Positions 17,060-27,292 of a stretch of DNA of 64,000 nucleotides are shown piece after piece. Position 1 is the first letter of the stretch, and each line of letters begins with the position of its first letter. Source of the stretch: JAKLKS01 sp964370855 (GTDB taxonomy: Bacteria; Planctomycetota; JAJSAM01; JAKLKS01); the NCBI GenBank assembly GCA_964370855.1, contig CAYJMF010000001.1, forward strand, positions 176,599-240,598. The letters run 5' to 3'. The notes beneath the pieces are model-generated. The model had not been told where the DNA came from and did not search any database. It saw only the letters and a list, made by a program, of their open reading frames with translations. Position numbers and translations under genes: made by a program.

Positions 17060-18975
17060 GTGGACCGCCCCGACCCCCGACCGATCTACGAGGAGCGCCT
17101 CGGCGCGCTGCGGGCGCTGCGGGCGGATCTCGATCGCCTCGACGACCGGTTCGCGCAGTCCCGGCTCGCGGTCTTCGTCGCCCTCCTCGCCGCCGCCTGG
17201 TGGGCCTTCGTCCGCGAGGGCCCCGCCGTCCTCGCGGGCGCGGCGCTCCTCGGGTTCGTGTCCCTCATCGTCCTGCACGCCCGGGCCATCGCCCGCCGCG
17301 ACCGCGCCGACCTCGCCATCGCCCACTTCGAGCGGGGGCTCCGCCGCCTCGACGACGCGTGGACCGGCGAGGGCTGCGTCCGCGCGGATCTCTTCCCTCC
17401 GGACCACCCCTTCGCCGCGGACCTCGACCTCGCCGGGAGGGGATCCCTCATGGACCTCCTCGGCACCGCGCGCACCCGCGCCGGGGAGGAGACCCTCGCC
17501 CGCTGGCTCGCGGAGCCGGCGGACCGCGCGACGGTGCTCCCCCGGCAGGGGGCCGTGGAGGAGCTGCGCGGGCGCGTGGACCTCCGCGAGGATCTCGCCG
17601 TCCTCGGGGGGAGGATGCGCGCCGCCGTGGACCCCGCGTCGCTCCTCGCGTGGGCCGGGCGGCCGGCCCCCCTCGCCGCGGCCGCGGGGAGGGTCCGCTT
17701 CGCCGCCTTCACCGGGTCCGCCGCCGTCGCCGCCGCGGGGATCGGCGCAGGGGTGGATCTCTGGAGCGGCTGGTGGTTCATCGGGGCCCTGGGTTTCTCC
17801 TGGGCCCTCTCCTCCGTCTTCGCGAAGCGCATCGGGCCCCTCATGGAGGAGGTCTCCCGTCCCGCCGAGGAGTTCCTCGTGCTCAGGGACACGCTGCGGC
17901 GACTCGAGGCGGAGCGGTTCGCCGCGCCGGCCCTCGTCGATCTCCGCGAGCGCCTCCTCGAGGACGACCTCCCCGCCTCGGCCCAGGTGGACGCCCTCCT
18001 CCGCCGCGTCGGCTGGCTCGAGGCCCTGAGGAACCAGTTCGCCGCCCCCCTCGTGGTGCCCCTGCTCCTCCACCTCCACGCCGCCCTCGCCGTGGATCTC
18101 TGGCGCGCCCGCCACGGGGCGGCCGTGGCGCGCTGGCTCGCGGCGCTGGGCGAGATGGAGGCCCTCGTCGCGGTCTCCGGCTACGCCTTCGAGCACCCCC
18201 GCGATCCCTTCCCGGAGATCGTCGATGGGGAGGCCCTCTTCGAGGGGCGCGGGCTCGGGCACCCGCTGGTGCCGGAGCGCGGGTTCGTGCGGAACGACGT
18301 CTCTCTCCGCGCCGGGCCCCCGGGGGCGGCGCGCCTGCGCGTGAGCGGGGGCCACAAGTGGGGGGTGAGGCCGCGGGGGCGGGCCGGGGGGGGGGGGGGG
18401 CGCCCCCCCCCGCCCCCCCCCCCGCCCCCCCCGGGGCCCCCCCGCTCCTCCTCGTCAGCGGCTCCAACATGTCGGGGAAGAGCACGCTGCTCCGGACCGT
18501 CGGCATCAACGCGGTGCTCGCCCGGTGCGGCGCCCCGGTGCGCGCGGCGTCGCTGCGCATGGGCCCGCTCCGGCCCGGCGCGACGCTGCGGATCCACGAC
18601 TCCCTCCACGACGGGCGCTCCCGGTTCATGGCGGAGCTGGAGCGGCTGCGCGTGCTGGTGGACCTCGCCGCGGGGCCGGCGCCGCTGCTGTTCCTCCTCG
18701 ACGAGGTCTTCGCGGGGACCAACTCCCACGACCGCCGCATCGGCGCCGCCGCCCTCCTCGCGGCGCTGGTGGAGCGGGGGGCCGTGGGCCTCGTCTCCAC
18801 CCACGACCTCGCCCTCAGCGAGGCCGTCGCCCCCCTCGGCGCGCGCGCCGCGGAGGTCCACTTCGAGGACCGGCTCGAGGGGGGACGCCTCGTCTTCGAC
18901 TACGTCATGCGCCCCGGCGTCGTCAGGCGCAGCAACGCCGTCGACCTCATGCGCGCCGTCGGCCTGCCGGTGTAG
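17060..18975 (+). CDS. MutS-like membrane-associated ATPase, frame-broken by a G/C smear
   Basis: The N-terminal part (17060 to about 18385) has two adjacent hydrophobic segments, then the HPFAADLDLAGRGSLMDLL and TRAGEETLARWL segments of the MutS core-like domain. Another hydrophobic pair lies near SGWWFIGALGFSWALSS. The ATPase domain resumes in another frame at about 18444: LLVSGSNMSGKSTLLRTVG (Walker A), LLFLLDEVFAGTNSHDR (Walker B) and SLVSTHDL (H-loop). Between them lies an implausible run of G then C homopolymers, so the frameshift is probably an assembly error, not a pseudogene. The N-terminal mismatch-recognition domain is absent, as in MutS-like proteins of unknown role. GTG 17060 is preferred over the ATG at 17030, which lies in repeat sequence. 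Confidence 0.7.
18386..18443. other. Low-complexity G/C smear, probable assembly error
   Basis: A run of about 15 G is followed by long C runs. It lies exactly where the MutS-like reading frame breaks. Its composition is unlike the surrounding coding sequence. Confidence 0.7.
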
Positions 18976-19087
18976 GGGACGTCCTCCACTTTTCTACTTT
19001 TCTGTGGATAACTCCGGAGCGGGATTGCCGAAGGCAGTCCCGCTCCGGAGTTATCCACAGAAAAGTAGAAAAGTGGAGGACGTCCCC
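18975..19087. repeat. GGGGACG palindrome copy 1, 50-bp perfect arms
   Basis: The left arm (18975-19024) and right arm (19038-19087) are perfect 50-bp reverse complements around a 13-base loop. The arms start GGGGACGTCCTCCACTTTTC. Each arm also contains one DnaA-box consensus (TTATCCACA / TGTGGATAA). The element begins on the last base of the MutS-like stop codon and ends two bases before the stop of the convergent Crp/Fnr gene. A transcript from either side would form a very long hairpin, so it may act as a bidirectional terminator. Confidence 0.9.
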
Positions 19088-19089
19088 TT

Positions 19090-19740
19090 CTACAGGAGGG
19101 TGATCACGCCGTAGCCGAGGTCGATCACGCCCTCCGCCGCCAGTTCCCGGAGGACCGGGTGGAGGGTCTGGCGGGTCACGTGGAGGAGGTCGGCGATGTC
19201 CTGGCGGCGCACCTCGATCTCGGGGCGGTCCTGGAGGCGGAACTCCTCGCGGAGGAGGATCAGGACCCGGTCCCGGAGGGAGCCCGCCCAGGAGCCGGCC
19301 AGGGAGGAGGCGGTGCACCAGTCCATGCCGGCGCTCGTCAGGGCGCCGAGGAGGACGGAGCGGGGCGCCTCCTCGATGATGGCCCGCAGGGGGAAGACCG
19401 CCGCCGTCGTCGGGACGACGGCCTCGTAGCGGAAGAGGTTCTCCCCGTGGTGGAGGGCGTCGAACCCGAACCAGCGCCCGTCCCCGGCCAGGAGGCCCGT
19501 CGCCCGCCGCCCGCCGCCAGGGCCGCGCCGTGTCCCCCGCACCAGCCCCTCGATCACGAAACCGACGCGGGGATCCGGGCGGGGAGGCCGGGGGCCCGCT
19601 CCCCGGCCCCGGATCAGGACCTCTCCCTTCTCGAAGGTGCGTTCCGGGAAGAGGGCGAGGAACCGGGACATCTCCCGGGAGTCGGGGAGGAGCAGTTCTC
19701 TGTCGAAGTGCACGGGGAACCTCCGGAAACGACCCCGCAT
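19090..19740 (-). CDS. Crp/Fnr family transcriptional regulator
   Basis: The protein has 216 residues. The first 130 residues look like a cyclic-nucleotide-binding beta roll (ERTFEKGEVLIRGRG, GFVIEGLVRG, DGRWFGFDAL). The C-terminus holds a winged helix with VRRQDIADLLHVTRQTLHPVLREL, the HTH of Crp-type regulators. There are no clustered N-terminal cysteines, so an iron-sulfur Fnr-type sensor is unlikely. Ligand and targets are unknown. The ATG at 19738-19740 was chosen, and a slightly different start is possible. It converges with the MutS-like gene across a perfect palindrome. Confidence 0.8.
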   Translation of the reverse strand: MRGRFRRFPVHFDRELLLPDSREMSRFLALFPERTFEKGEVLIRGRGAGPRPPRPDPRVGFVIEGLVRGTRRGPGGGRRATGLLAGDGRWFGFDALHHGENLFRYEAVVPTTAAVFPLRAIIEEAPRSVLLGALTSAGMDWCTASSLAGSWAGSLRDRVLILLREEFRLQDRPEIEVRRQDIADLLHVTRQTLHPVLRELAAEGVIDLGYGVITLL

Positions 19741-19802
19741 GGACGGACTCCCCCATTGTAGGGTCCCCCGTGCCTCCGGGGATCACGGGTCACGGAAGTG
19801 CG

Positions 19803-19833
19803 ACGGCCCCCGCGCGGGTGGCGCGGAGGCCGT
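19803..19833. terminator. GC-rich hairpin downstream of the SbsA-like gene
   Basis: ACGGCCCCCGCGC and GCGCGGAGGCCGT can pair (one mismatch) around a 5-base loop, 54 bp after the stop of the minus-strand gene 19887-22545. There is no clear T-tract, so it is at best a Rho-assisted or weak terminator. Confidence 0.35.
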
Positions 19834-19886
19834 GCCGGGGAAAGGAGGGGAGTGGCCCGCCTCCTTCCCCTTCGGGAGAGGTGCCG

Positions 19887-22545
19887 TCAGTAGCGGAAGC
19901 GGATCCGCAGGCGGTCCACGTAGGGGACCGGGTCGGTCCGCTTCTGTCCGTCCTTGAGGGTGAAGGAGATGCGCAGGCGGTAGAACTGGTAGCCGTTGCC
20001 GTTGAGGATCGGGGCCACGTCCCGGATCCCCGTCACGGGGTCGCGGAAGACCTCCCACTGGCTCGCCCTGGACGTGTCGCTGGAGAAGCCGGTGGCCGCG
20101 TTGACGGTGGAGACGTCGGCCTTCCCGAAGCTGGTGGAGTCCTCGACGGCCATCTGGATCTCGTACTTGATGGAGCAGCCGGGGAACCACTGGTCCACGA
20201 AGTCCTGCATGGTGAAGGGCTGGAGCTCGGGGCCGAAGACCCCGGAGTTGAACCAGGTGCTCGTGAAGACCGACGGAGCGTCCGCCGCCGTCCCCGTCGG
20301 GTCGAAGACGCCGGTGGCGTGGTCGGGCACGAGGGTGGCGGGATTCACGCCGGCGATCCCGGCGACGTTGCCGTCGCGGTCCTCGAGCTGGATGTAGCCC
20401 GCGCCGCCCTTGCCGCCGGCCCCCTGGTACCCGTTGACGTAGGGGGTCCCGCCGGCGCCCCCGGAGACGTCGACGTACCCGCCGGAGACGTCCAGGGCCT
20501 CGTTGGCGTAGACGGCCACCGCCCCGCCGGCCCCGCCGCCGCCGGCGGCGCCGTAGTAGTAGTAGCCGGGGTTGACGCTGCCCCCCTCCCCGCCCTTGGC
20601 GACGATGTTCCCGGAGAGCAGGACGTTGGCGGCCCCCTTCACGAGGATGCCCCCGCCGCCGCCCCCGCCGGCCGCGGCGCCCTGGCGGTAGTTGGTGGAG
20701 GTGGGGTAGTAGTGGGAGTTGCCGCCGGAGCCGCCGCCTCCGCCGCCGACGCCGAGGAGATGCCAGGCCTTGCCGTCGTCGGTGTCCGTCGATGCGGGGA
20801 CGACGCCCCCCGCCGCCCCGCCGGCGCCGCCGGCGCCGTTGTAGGTGCCCGTCGAGGGGTAGGTGCCGGCGGACCCGGGGGAGCCGGCGTACTGGTGGCC
20901 GCCGCCGCCCCCGCCGCCGCCCAGCCCCATGTAGGTGCTGCTGGGCTCGATGCCGCCCCACCCGCCGCCGCCCCCGTTGCTCCTGCCGTCCTCCCCCTTC
21001 CCCCCGGCCACGTCGCTCCAGGAGGTCCCGGTGTAGCAGTCGCCGCCCNNNNNNNNNNCCCCCGCCCCCCGCGCCCCCGGCGCCGCGGGCCCCCCCGCCC
21101 CCCCCGGCGCCCCCCGGGGGGGCGCGGGCCCCGCCCCGGGCGAGGGGGATGGAGGACGTGGCGAAGTTCGCCTCCGCGTTGTCACCCTTGCCCCCGGTGG
21201 CGCCGAGTGTGCCCTGGATGACGACATCCTTGAGGCTGAGGAGCGTCGCCGGGAGGGTGCCCGAGATCACAACCGTCACGTTGGGGTTGATGGTGATGCT
21301 GCGGTAGTGGAAGGCCCCGTTGACGGCCGAGGGGGAGTTGGTGCTCAGGTTGACGTTGGAGGTCGGCGCGAAGTCGCCGAGGGTGCCGGTCCCTCCCGCC
21401 GCGGTGAAGACCCCCGCCACGGCCCCGGGAACGGCGTCGTTGAAGGAGGCCGTCGTGAGGTTCACGTCGCACCCCGCCTCCCCGTTCTGGTCCATGTCCG
21501 TCCCGTCGAAGTTGACGAGCGTGGCGAGGTCCTTCGTGGGCTCGTCGCGGGTGGTGAAGATGAGGAAGGTGCGGGGGTCGACCTCGTCGGGGTTGGCCAG
21601 GGAGAAGGCCATGAGGTCCGGCTCCAGGCCGGACTCGGCGCGGGAGCGCAGGTCCACGCGCTTCGGGTTGTCGGCCACGTCGTACTTCCCCGTCAGGTCC
21701 GTCACCCGGTTCTCGATGCGGAGCACGTAGCGCGCCTGGTCCGCCAGCGGGAACGTCGGGACGAAGACCAGCCTCACGCCGTCGAAGCTCTGCTCGAGGA
21801 CGGGCGTGCCCTGGATGAGCCGGTTCTGGGGGACGCCCAGGCGGTCGATCATCCGCAGGCTGATGTTGTTGGAGGTGATGGTGCTGGGCAGGAGGGGGAC
21901 CTTGTTCATGACGACCGTGATCAGGGCGTCCCCGGGGACGTCCACGGCCCCGCCGGCGACGTAGGGGGCGGAGAAGGGAACCTGCTCCACGGGGTTGGAG
22001 TAGGAGACCCTCGGGGGCGGGAGCTCCTTGTAGGTGTCCGTGGTGAAGAGATCGGGGCTCGTGGCGGCCGCCGTCTGGAAGGAGCCGACATGGGTCCTCA
22101 CGAGGGGGCGGCCGGCGTAGGACCGGACCTGGGTCACCTTCGGATGGCCGAGCACCGTGACCCTGTACGTGCACTGGGGCTGGAACCCCGCGTCGGAGAG
22201 GTCGGCCCTGACGGGGAGCCGCGGGTAGAAGGTGACGATGTTGCCCGCCACCTTGAAGTCCCCGAAGGACTGGACCCCGAACCGGGGGCCGACGCGGATC
22301 TGGATGGTGTCGTGGCGGATCGTCGAGGGAAGAACGAACTCGCTGAACTCGATGGTCATGGGGACGTTCAGCGACACGCCGTCCCGGCCGTCGAGGTCGA
22401 TGTCCACGACGCGGAGGGTCCGGGCCCCGAACTCGGGGTCCGACCCCCCTCCTCCCCCTCCCCCGCAGCCGACGGCCCCGAGGGCCAGTCCTGCGGCGAG
22501 AAGTGCGGCGAATCGAACACGCGTCTCGTGCGGTGCGCTGACCAT
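19887..22545 (-). CDS. SbsA-like lipoprotein with long glycine-rich region, split by assembly gap
   Basis: About 886 codons span an N-gap at 21049-21058 that changes frame, so the true length is uncertain. The start (MVSAPHETRVRF) leads into a hydrophobic signal ending LGAVGC, a lipobox followed by a Gly run and Ser-Asp. Next come at least two SbsA-like Ig domains (PMTIEFSEFVLPSTI and ALITVVMNKVPLLPSTI both carry the P-S-T-I motif of bacterial Ig-like folds). Downstream of the gap is a remarkable Gly-rich stretch with GGGGGG clusters interspersed with Tyr, then a beta-rich C-terminus ending VDRLRIRFRY. It is probably a cell-surface protein. The 155 bp upstream contains no gene, then a perfect palindrome. 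Confidence 0.75.
21049..21149. other. Ten-N assembly gap and adjoining G/C smear
   Basis: N bases occupy 21049-21058. The following 90 bases are C/G homopolymer blocks inside the Gly-rich coding region. The reading frame on the two sides differs, so the real gap is not exactly 10 bp. The sequence here should not be trusted. Confidence 0.95.
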
Positions 22546-22700
22546 GGCTCCTCCGCGGCGCCTCCCCGTGGAGGCGCCCTCGCGCCCCCCCGCAGGGAGC
22601 GCATCCCCATGGTGGCCCCTCCCGCGGGCATGCGCGTCAATGGTCGCCCGGATGACATTCGATCCCAGAATCGTGACGGGAGTCAAAGGCGGGGAAAGGC

Positions 22701-22800
22701 GGGGACGCACCCAACTTTCCAACTTTTGCGGGCACGGACCGTCCCCGCCAGGGCGGAGACGGTCCGTGCCCGCAAAAGTTGGAAAGTTGGGTGCGTCCCC
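22701..22800. repeat. GGGGACG palindrome copy 2, 43-bp perfect arms
   Basis: Two perfect 43-bp arms (22701-22743 and 22758-22800) surround a 14-base loop. The outer 20 bases GGGGACGCACCCAACTTTCC match copy 4 almost exactly. The inner part (GCGGGCACGGACCGTC) is unique to this copy. It begins 155 bp upstream of the SbsA-like gene and its last base is the first base (plus strand) of the permease stop codon, so it could end the ABC operon's transcript. Confidence 0.9.
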
Positions 22801-23633
22801 TACAGCCCCCGCCTCTCGCGGATGGTGCGTTCGATGCGGCCGAAGACGAGGCCGTCCACGAGGACGCCGACGAGGAGCACGAGCAGCATCGAGGCGAGCA
22901 GGCCCTCGGCGTCGCTGAGCTCCCGCGCGTACTGGAGGCGAACGCCGAGGGAGGGGCGGTTCCCGATCATCACGAGGAGCTCGCCGGCCATGAGGCTCCG
23001 CCACGCGAAGGCCCATCCCTGCTTGAGCCCCGCCACGAACCCCGGCAGCGCCGCCGGCAGGACGACGTGGCGGATGAGCGCGAACCGCCCCGCCCCGAGC
23101 ACCTCCCCCGCCCGCAGCAGGAGCGGCGGCACGTGATCGATGCCCGAGAGCAGCCCGTTGGCGATGGAGGGGGCGGCGCCGAGGACGACGACGAACAGGA
23201 TCGCCTTCTCGCTCAGCCGGAAGAGGAGGATCGCGAGGGGGAACCAGGCCACCGACGGCATGGACTGCATCCCCGCCAGAAGCGAGCCGAAGGCGACCCG
23301 GAGCACCCGGACCCGCGTGAAGAGCAGGCTCGCCGCCACCCCGAGGACCACGGCGATGCCGTAGCCCGTGGCGGCCCGGAGGAGGGTCGTGCCGAGGGCC
23401 GGCAGCACCTCCCCGGACGCCGTGTCGCGGAGGAGGCGGCGGAGCACGGGGCCGGGCCCCGGGAGCACCCACTCCGGCCACCGTCCCGATGCGACGACGA
23501 GCTCCCAGGCGAGCAGCGCGAGAAGGACGGCGGCCCCCTTCGGCCACGCGCCGGCCCAGGCCGCTGCGAGGGCCCCGGGACCCCGGTCGCCGTTCCTCCG
23601 CGCCTCCCCCGCCGCCGCCTCAGGCGTCGCCAC
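22800..23633 (-). CDS. ABC transporter permease, NitT/TauT (SsuC-like) type
   Basis: The protein has 277 residues with about six membrane helices. The conserved cytoplasmic EAA-like loop appears as RAGEVLGAGRFALIRHVVLPAALP, where the permease docks on the ATPase. The family imports sulfonates, taurine, nitrate or related small anions, and the substrate here is not determinable. The GTG start at 23631-23633 lies inside the ATPase gene (14-nt overlap), so it is the last gene of a three-gene operon: binding protein, ATPase, permease. Its stop abuts a long palindrome. Confidence 0.85.
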   Translation of the reverse strand: MATPEAAAGEARRNGDRGPGALAAAWAGAWPKGAAVLLALLAWELVVASGRWPEWVLPGPGPVLRRLLRDTASGEVLPALGTTLLRAATGYGIAVVLGVAASLLFTRVRVLRVAFGSLLAGMQSMPSVAWFPLAILLFRLSEKAILFVVVLGAAPSIANGLLSGIDHVPPLLLRAGEVLGAGRFALIRHVVLPAALPGFVAGLKQGWAFAWRSLMAGELLVMIGNRPSLGVRLQYARELSDAEGLLASMLLVLLVGVLVDGLVFGRIERTIRERRGL

Positions 23634-24372
23634 GGAGCCCCCCCTCCCGCGCCAGGAGGTCGAGGATCGTCCCCGCCCGCGTCGCCACCTCCGCCGAGTC
23701 CATGCGCCGCGGGCGGGGCAGGTCCACGGGGAACTCCCCCACGATGCGCCCCGGCCTCCGCGACAGGACGAGGACGCGGTCGCCGAGCCGCACCGCCTCG
23801 CGCACGTTGTGCGTGACGAAGAGGATGGTGAGCCCCGCCGCCCTCCAGATCCGCTCCAGCTCCCCGTGGAGGAAGTCCCGCATGAGGGCGTCCAGCGCCG
23901 CGAAGGGCTCGTCCATGAGGAGGACCTCGGCCCGGCAGGCCAGCGCCCGGGCCAGGGCGACCCTCTGCCGCATCCCCCCGGAGAGCTCGTGGGGCCGCTT
24001 CCCGCCGAACCCCTCGAGGCCCACCATGCGGAGGAGCCCGTCCCTCTTCGCGCGCCGCTCCACCCGGTCCACGCCCGCCATGCGGAGGGGGAAGTCGATG
24101 TTGCGATCCACCGTGAGCCAGGGGAACAGCGCGTGCTCCTGGAAGAGGAGCGCCGGGCGGCCCCCCTCCACGGCGATGCTCCCCTCCGTCGGCGCGTCGA
24201 GCCCCGCCACGAGGTGCAGCAGCGTGCTCTTCCCGCAGCCCGAGGCCCCGACGATGCAGAGGAACTCCCCCTTCCGCGCCTCCAGCGAGATCCCGTCGAG
24301 GGCGATGACGACGCCGTCCCCCTTGCCGTGGGCCTTGATGACGGAGCGGAGGGTGACGGCGGGAGGGCTCAC
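23620..24372 (-). CDS. ABC transporter ATP-binding protein, NitT/TauT (SsuB-like) type
   Basis: The protein has 250 residues with all motifs of a functional ATPase: Walker A GASGCGKST (42-50), Q-loop Gln78, signature LSGGMRQ (130-136), Walker B LLMDEP (151-156) and the H-loop His188. The segment QEHALFPWLTVDRNIDFPLR is typical of SsuB/TauB/NrtD. It energises import by the adjacent permease. The GTG start overlaps the stop of the binding-protein gene by four bases (GTGA), so the longer upstream frame, which would lie inside that gene, was rejected. Confidence 0.85.
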   Translation of the reverse strand: MSPPAVTLRSVIKAHGKGDGVVIALDGISLEARKGEFLCIVGASGCGKSTLLHLVAGLDAPTEGSIAVEGGRPALLFQEHALFPWLTVDRNIDFPLRMAGVDRVERRAKRDGLLRMVGLEGFGGKRPHELSGGMRQRVALARALACRAEVLLMDEPFAALDALMRDFLHGELERIWRAAGLTILFVTHNVREAVRLGDRVLVLSRRPGRIVGEFPVDLPRPRRMDSAEVATRAGTILDLLAREGGLRGDA

Positions 24373-25475
24373 CGCTTCTCCCCCTCGGCCGCGAGCACCC
24401 GGTCCAGGATCCGCAGGTCGTAGAGCCCGTCGAGGTCGATGCCGGCGAGGGAGAGGAAGCCGAGCCGCTCCGCGGCGGCGGCGGATTCCCGCAGCGACGC
24501 GGGGACCGGGTCCCATGTGAATTCCAGGCTCCCCCAGGCGGCGTCGAGGATCCCGGGCGCCAGGGGCTTCCCGAGGATCCGCCCGAGGGCGGCGTTGGCG
24601 TCCCGCTTCGCCGCCGCCGGGTCGGCGCGGAAGCGGCGAAGCGTCCCGACGAGGCCGCGCAGCAGACCCTCCACCGCCGCGGGATGCTCCTCGAGGAAGG
24701 CGGTGCGCACGATGAGGTGGGTCGTGACGAACCGCCCGCCGGGGTGTAGGGTCCGCTCGTCCACGAGCACCCGCCCGCCGCCCTCCCGCACCATCCGGGC
24801 GACCCAGGGCTCCGGCACCCAGGCCCCGGCGAGGAGGCCGGCGCGGAAGAGTTCCAGGTTCTGCGCGTTCTCCGAGGGGACGACGGAGACGTCCCCGCCG
24901 CCGCGCACGTCCGTCGCGAGCCCCTGCGCCGCGAGCCAGGCGCGCAGCGCCACGTCCTGGGTGTTGCCGAGCTGGGGGCTCCCCACCTTCTTCCCGCGGA
25001 GGTCCGCGGCGGAGGCGATGGAGGGCCCGACCACGAGGGCCGCGCCGCCGGAGCAGCAGCCGGCCACCACGCGCACCGCCTTCCCCCGGGACTTGACGTA
25101 GGCGTTCACCGCCGGGTTCGGCCCGATGAAGCAGGCGTCCAGCGCGTCGGAGAAGAGCGCCTCCACGGCGGAGGGGCCCGCGTTGAAGGTCGCCGTCTCG
25201 AGGCGCACTCCGGTTCCGAGGGCCGCGGCGAAGGCGCCGTCCTCCACGGCGGCCAGGGCCGGGGCGTGGGTGATGTTGGGGAACATCCCGAGACGGACGG
25301 TGAGGAGGGGAGCCTGCTCAAGGGCCCCCTCCCCCGACCCGGAGGGGGACCCCGGGCCGCATCCGATCCCCGGGAGGAGGGCGGGGAGCGCGAGAAGTGC
25401 GGCCGCGACGTTCACCCAGAGCCTCGAAGCGGCGGCGGGCCGGGGCGATCCGAGGCGCACGGGGTTTCGGGGCAT
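24369..25475 (-). CDS. NitT/TauT-type periplasmic substrate-binding lipoprotein
   Basis: The protein has 368 residues. A signal peptide ends LLPGIGC, a likely lipobox. The mature part begins with VRLGMFPNITHAPALAAVEDG and continues with ETATFNAGPSAVEALFSDALDACFIGPNP, the SsuA/TauA/NMT1-like fold. Its ligand is presumably a small anion such as a sulfonate, though a thiamine precursor is also possible for this fold. The start at 25475 has a strong GGAGGAGG. A longer frame to 25562 would add a non-hydrophobic, His/Cys-containing N-terminus before the signal and is unlikely. It is the first gene of the ABC operon, divergent from a sigma-54-type activator. Confidence 0.8.
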   Translation of the reverse strand: MPRNPVRLGSPRPAAASRLWVNVAAALLALPALLPGIGCGPGSPSGSGEGALEQAPLLTVRLGMFPNITHAPALAAVEDGAFAAALGTGVRLETATFNAGPSAVEALFSDALDACFIGPNPAVNAYVKSRGKAVRVVAGCCSGGAALVVGPSIASAADLRGKKVGSPQLGNTQDVALRAWLAAQGLATDVRGGGDVSVVPSENAQNLELFRAGLLAGAWVPEPWVARMVREGGGRVLVDERTLHPGGRFVTTHLIVRTAFLEEHPAAVEGLLRGLVGTLRRFRADPAAAKRDANAALGRILGKPLAPGILDAAWGSLEFTWDPVPASLRESAAAAERLGFLSLAGIDLDGLYDLRILDRVLAAEGEKR

Positions 25476-25647
25476 GGGACCTCCTCCCTGGTGACACCCC
25501 TCCTCAGCGCACTTCCCGTTCCCCCCTGAATCAGCATTGATTGCTATGTTTTTCCGTGACATTTGCTCTATTTTTTTATTACTATAGATTCACTTGTGTT
25601 TTTCATGACTTCCGTACGCGCCTTAGGATCAATGGACCCTGCCCCCC
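25476..25647. promoter_or_regulatory. AT-rich divergent intergenic region
   Basis: Between the ABC operon and the sigma-54-dependent regulator lies a stretch (about 25530-25620) that is strikingly A/T-rich for this genome, with a seven-T run and TATAGA at 25583-25588. Promoters for both directions are expected. A canonical -24/-12 element (GG-N10-GC) was looked for on the ABC side. The nearest match has a nine-base spacer, so it is not claimed. Confidence 0.45.
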
Positions 25648-27179
<1,532 letters not shown>

Positions 27180-27180
<1 letters not shown>

Positions 27181-27270
27181 GGGACGCACCCGACTTTCCA
27201 ACTTTCCGGTGGATGACTCCCGCCACGATTCCCCCGCGGGAAGCGGAAGAAGTGGTGCGCTTCCTCTCCC
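27180..27270. repeat. GGGGACG palindrome copy 3, degenerate and apparently chimeric
   Basis: The left end, starting at the last base of the activator stop codon (27180), reads GGGGACGCACCCGACTTTCC and matches copies 2 and 4. The right end GAAGTGGTGCGCTTCC matches instead the right arm of copies 5 and 6 (GAAGTGGTGCGCGTCCCC). The middle GGTGGATGACTCC is an altered GTGGATAACTCC. The two arms therefore do not pair along their length. Confidence 0.7.
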
Positions 27271-27292
27271 CGGGTCCGGCATCATCGGTTCC

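Noticed and set aside
17060..18975. MutS-like gene as a genuine pseudogene
   Set aside because: Both parts have intact motifs and the break coincides exactly with a homopolymer smear, so an assembly error is the better explanation.
18960..19090. DnaA boxes as a sign of the replication origin
   Set aside because: The boxes are parts of a repeated palindrome at several loci. There is no dnaA, dnaN, gidA or AT-rich unwinding region nearby.
25476..25647. Sigma-54 promoter for the ABC operon
   Set aside because: The nearest GG/GC pair has a spacer of nine rather than ten bases and lacks the other consensus bases.
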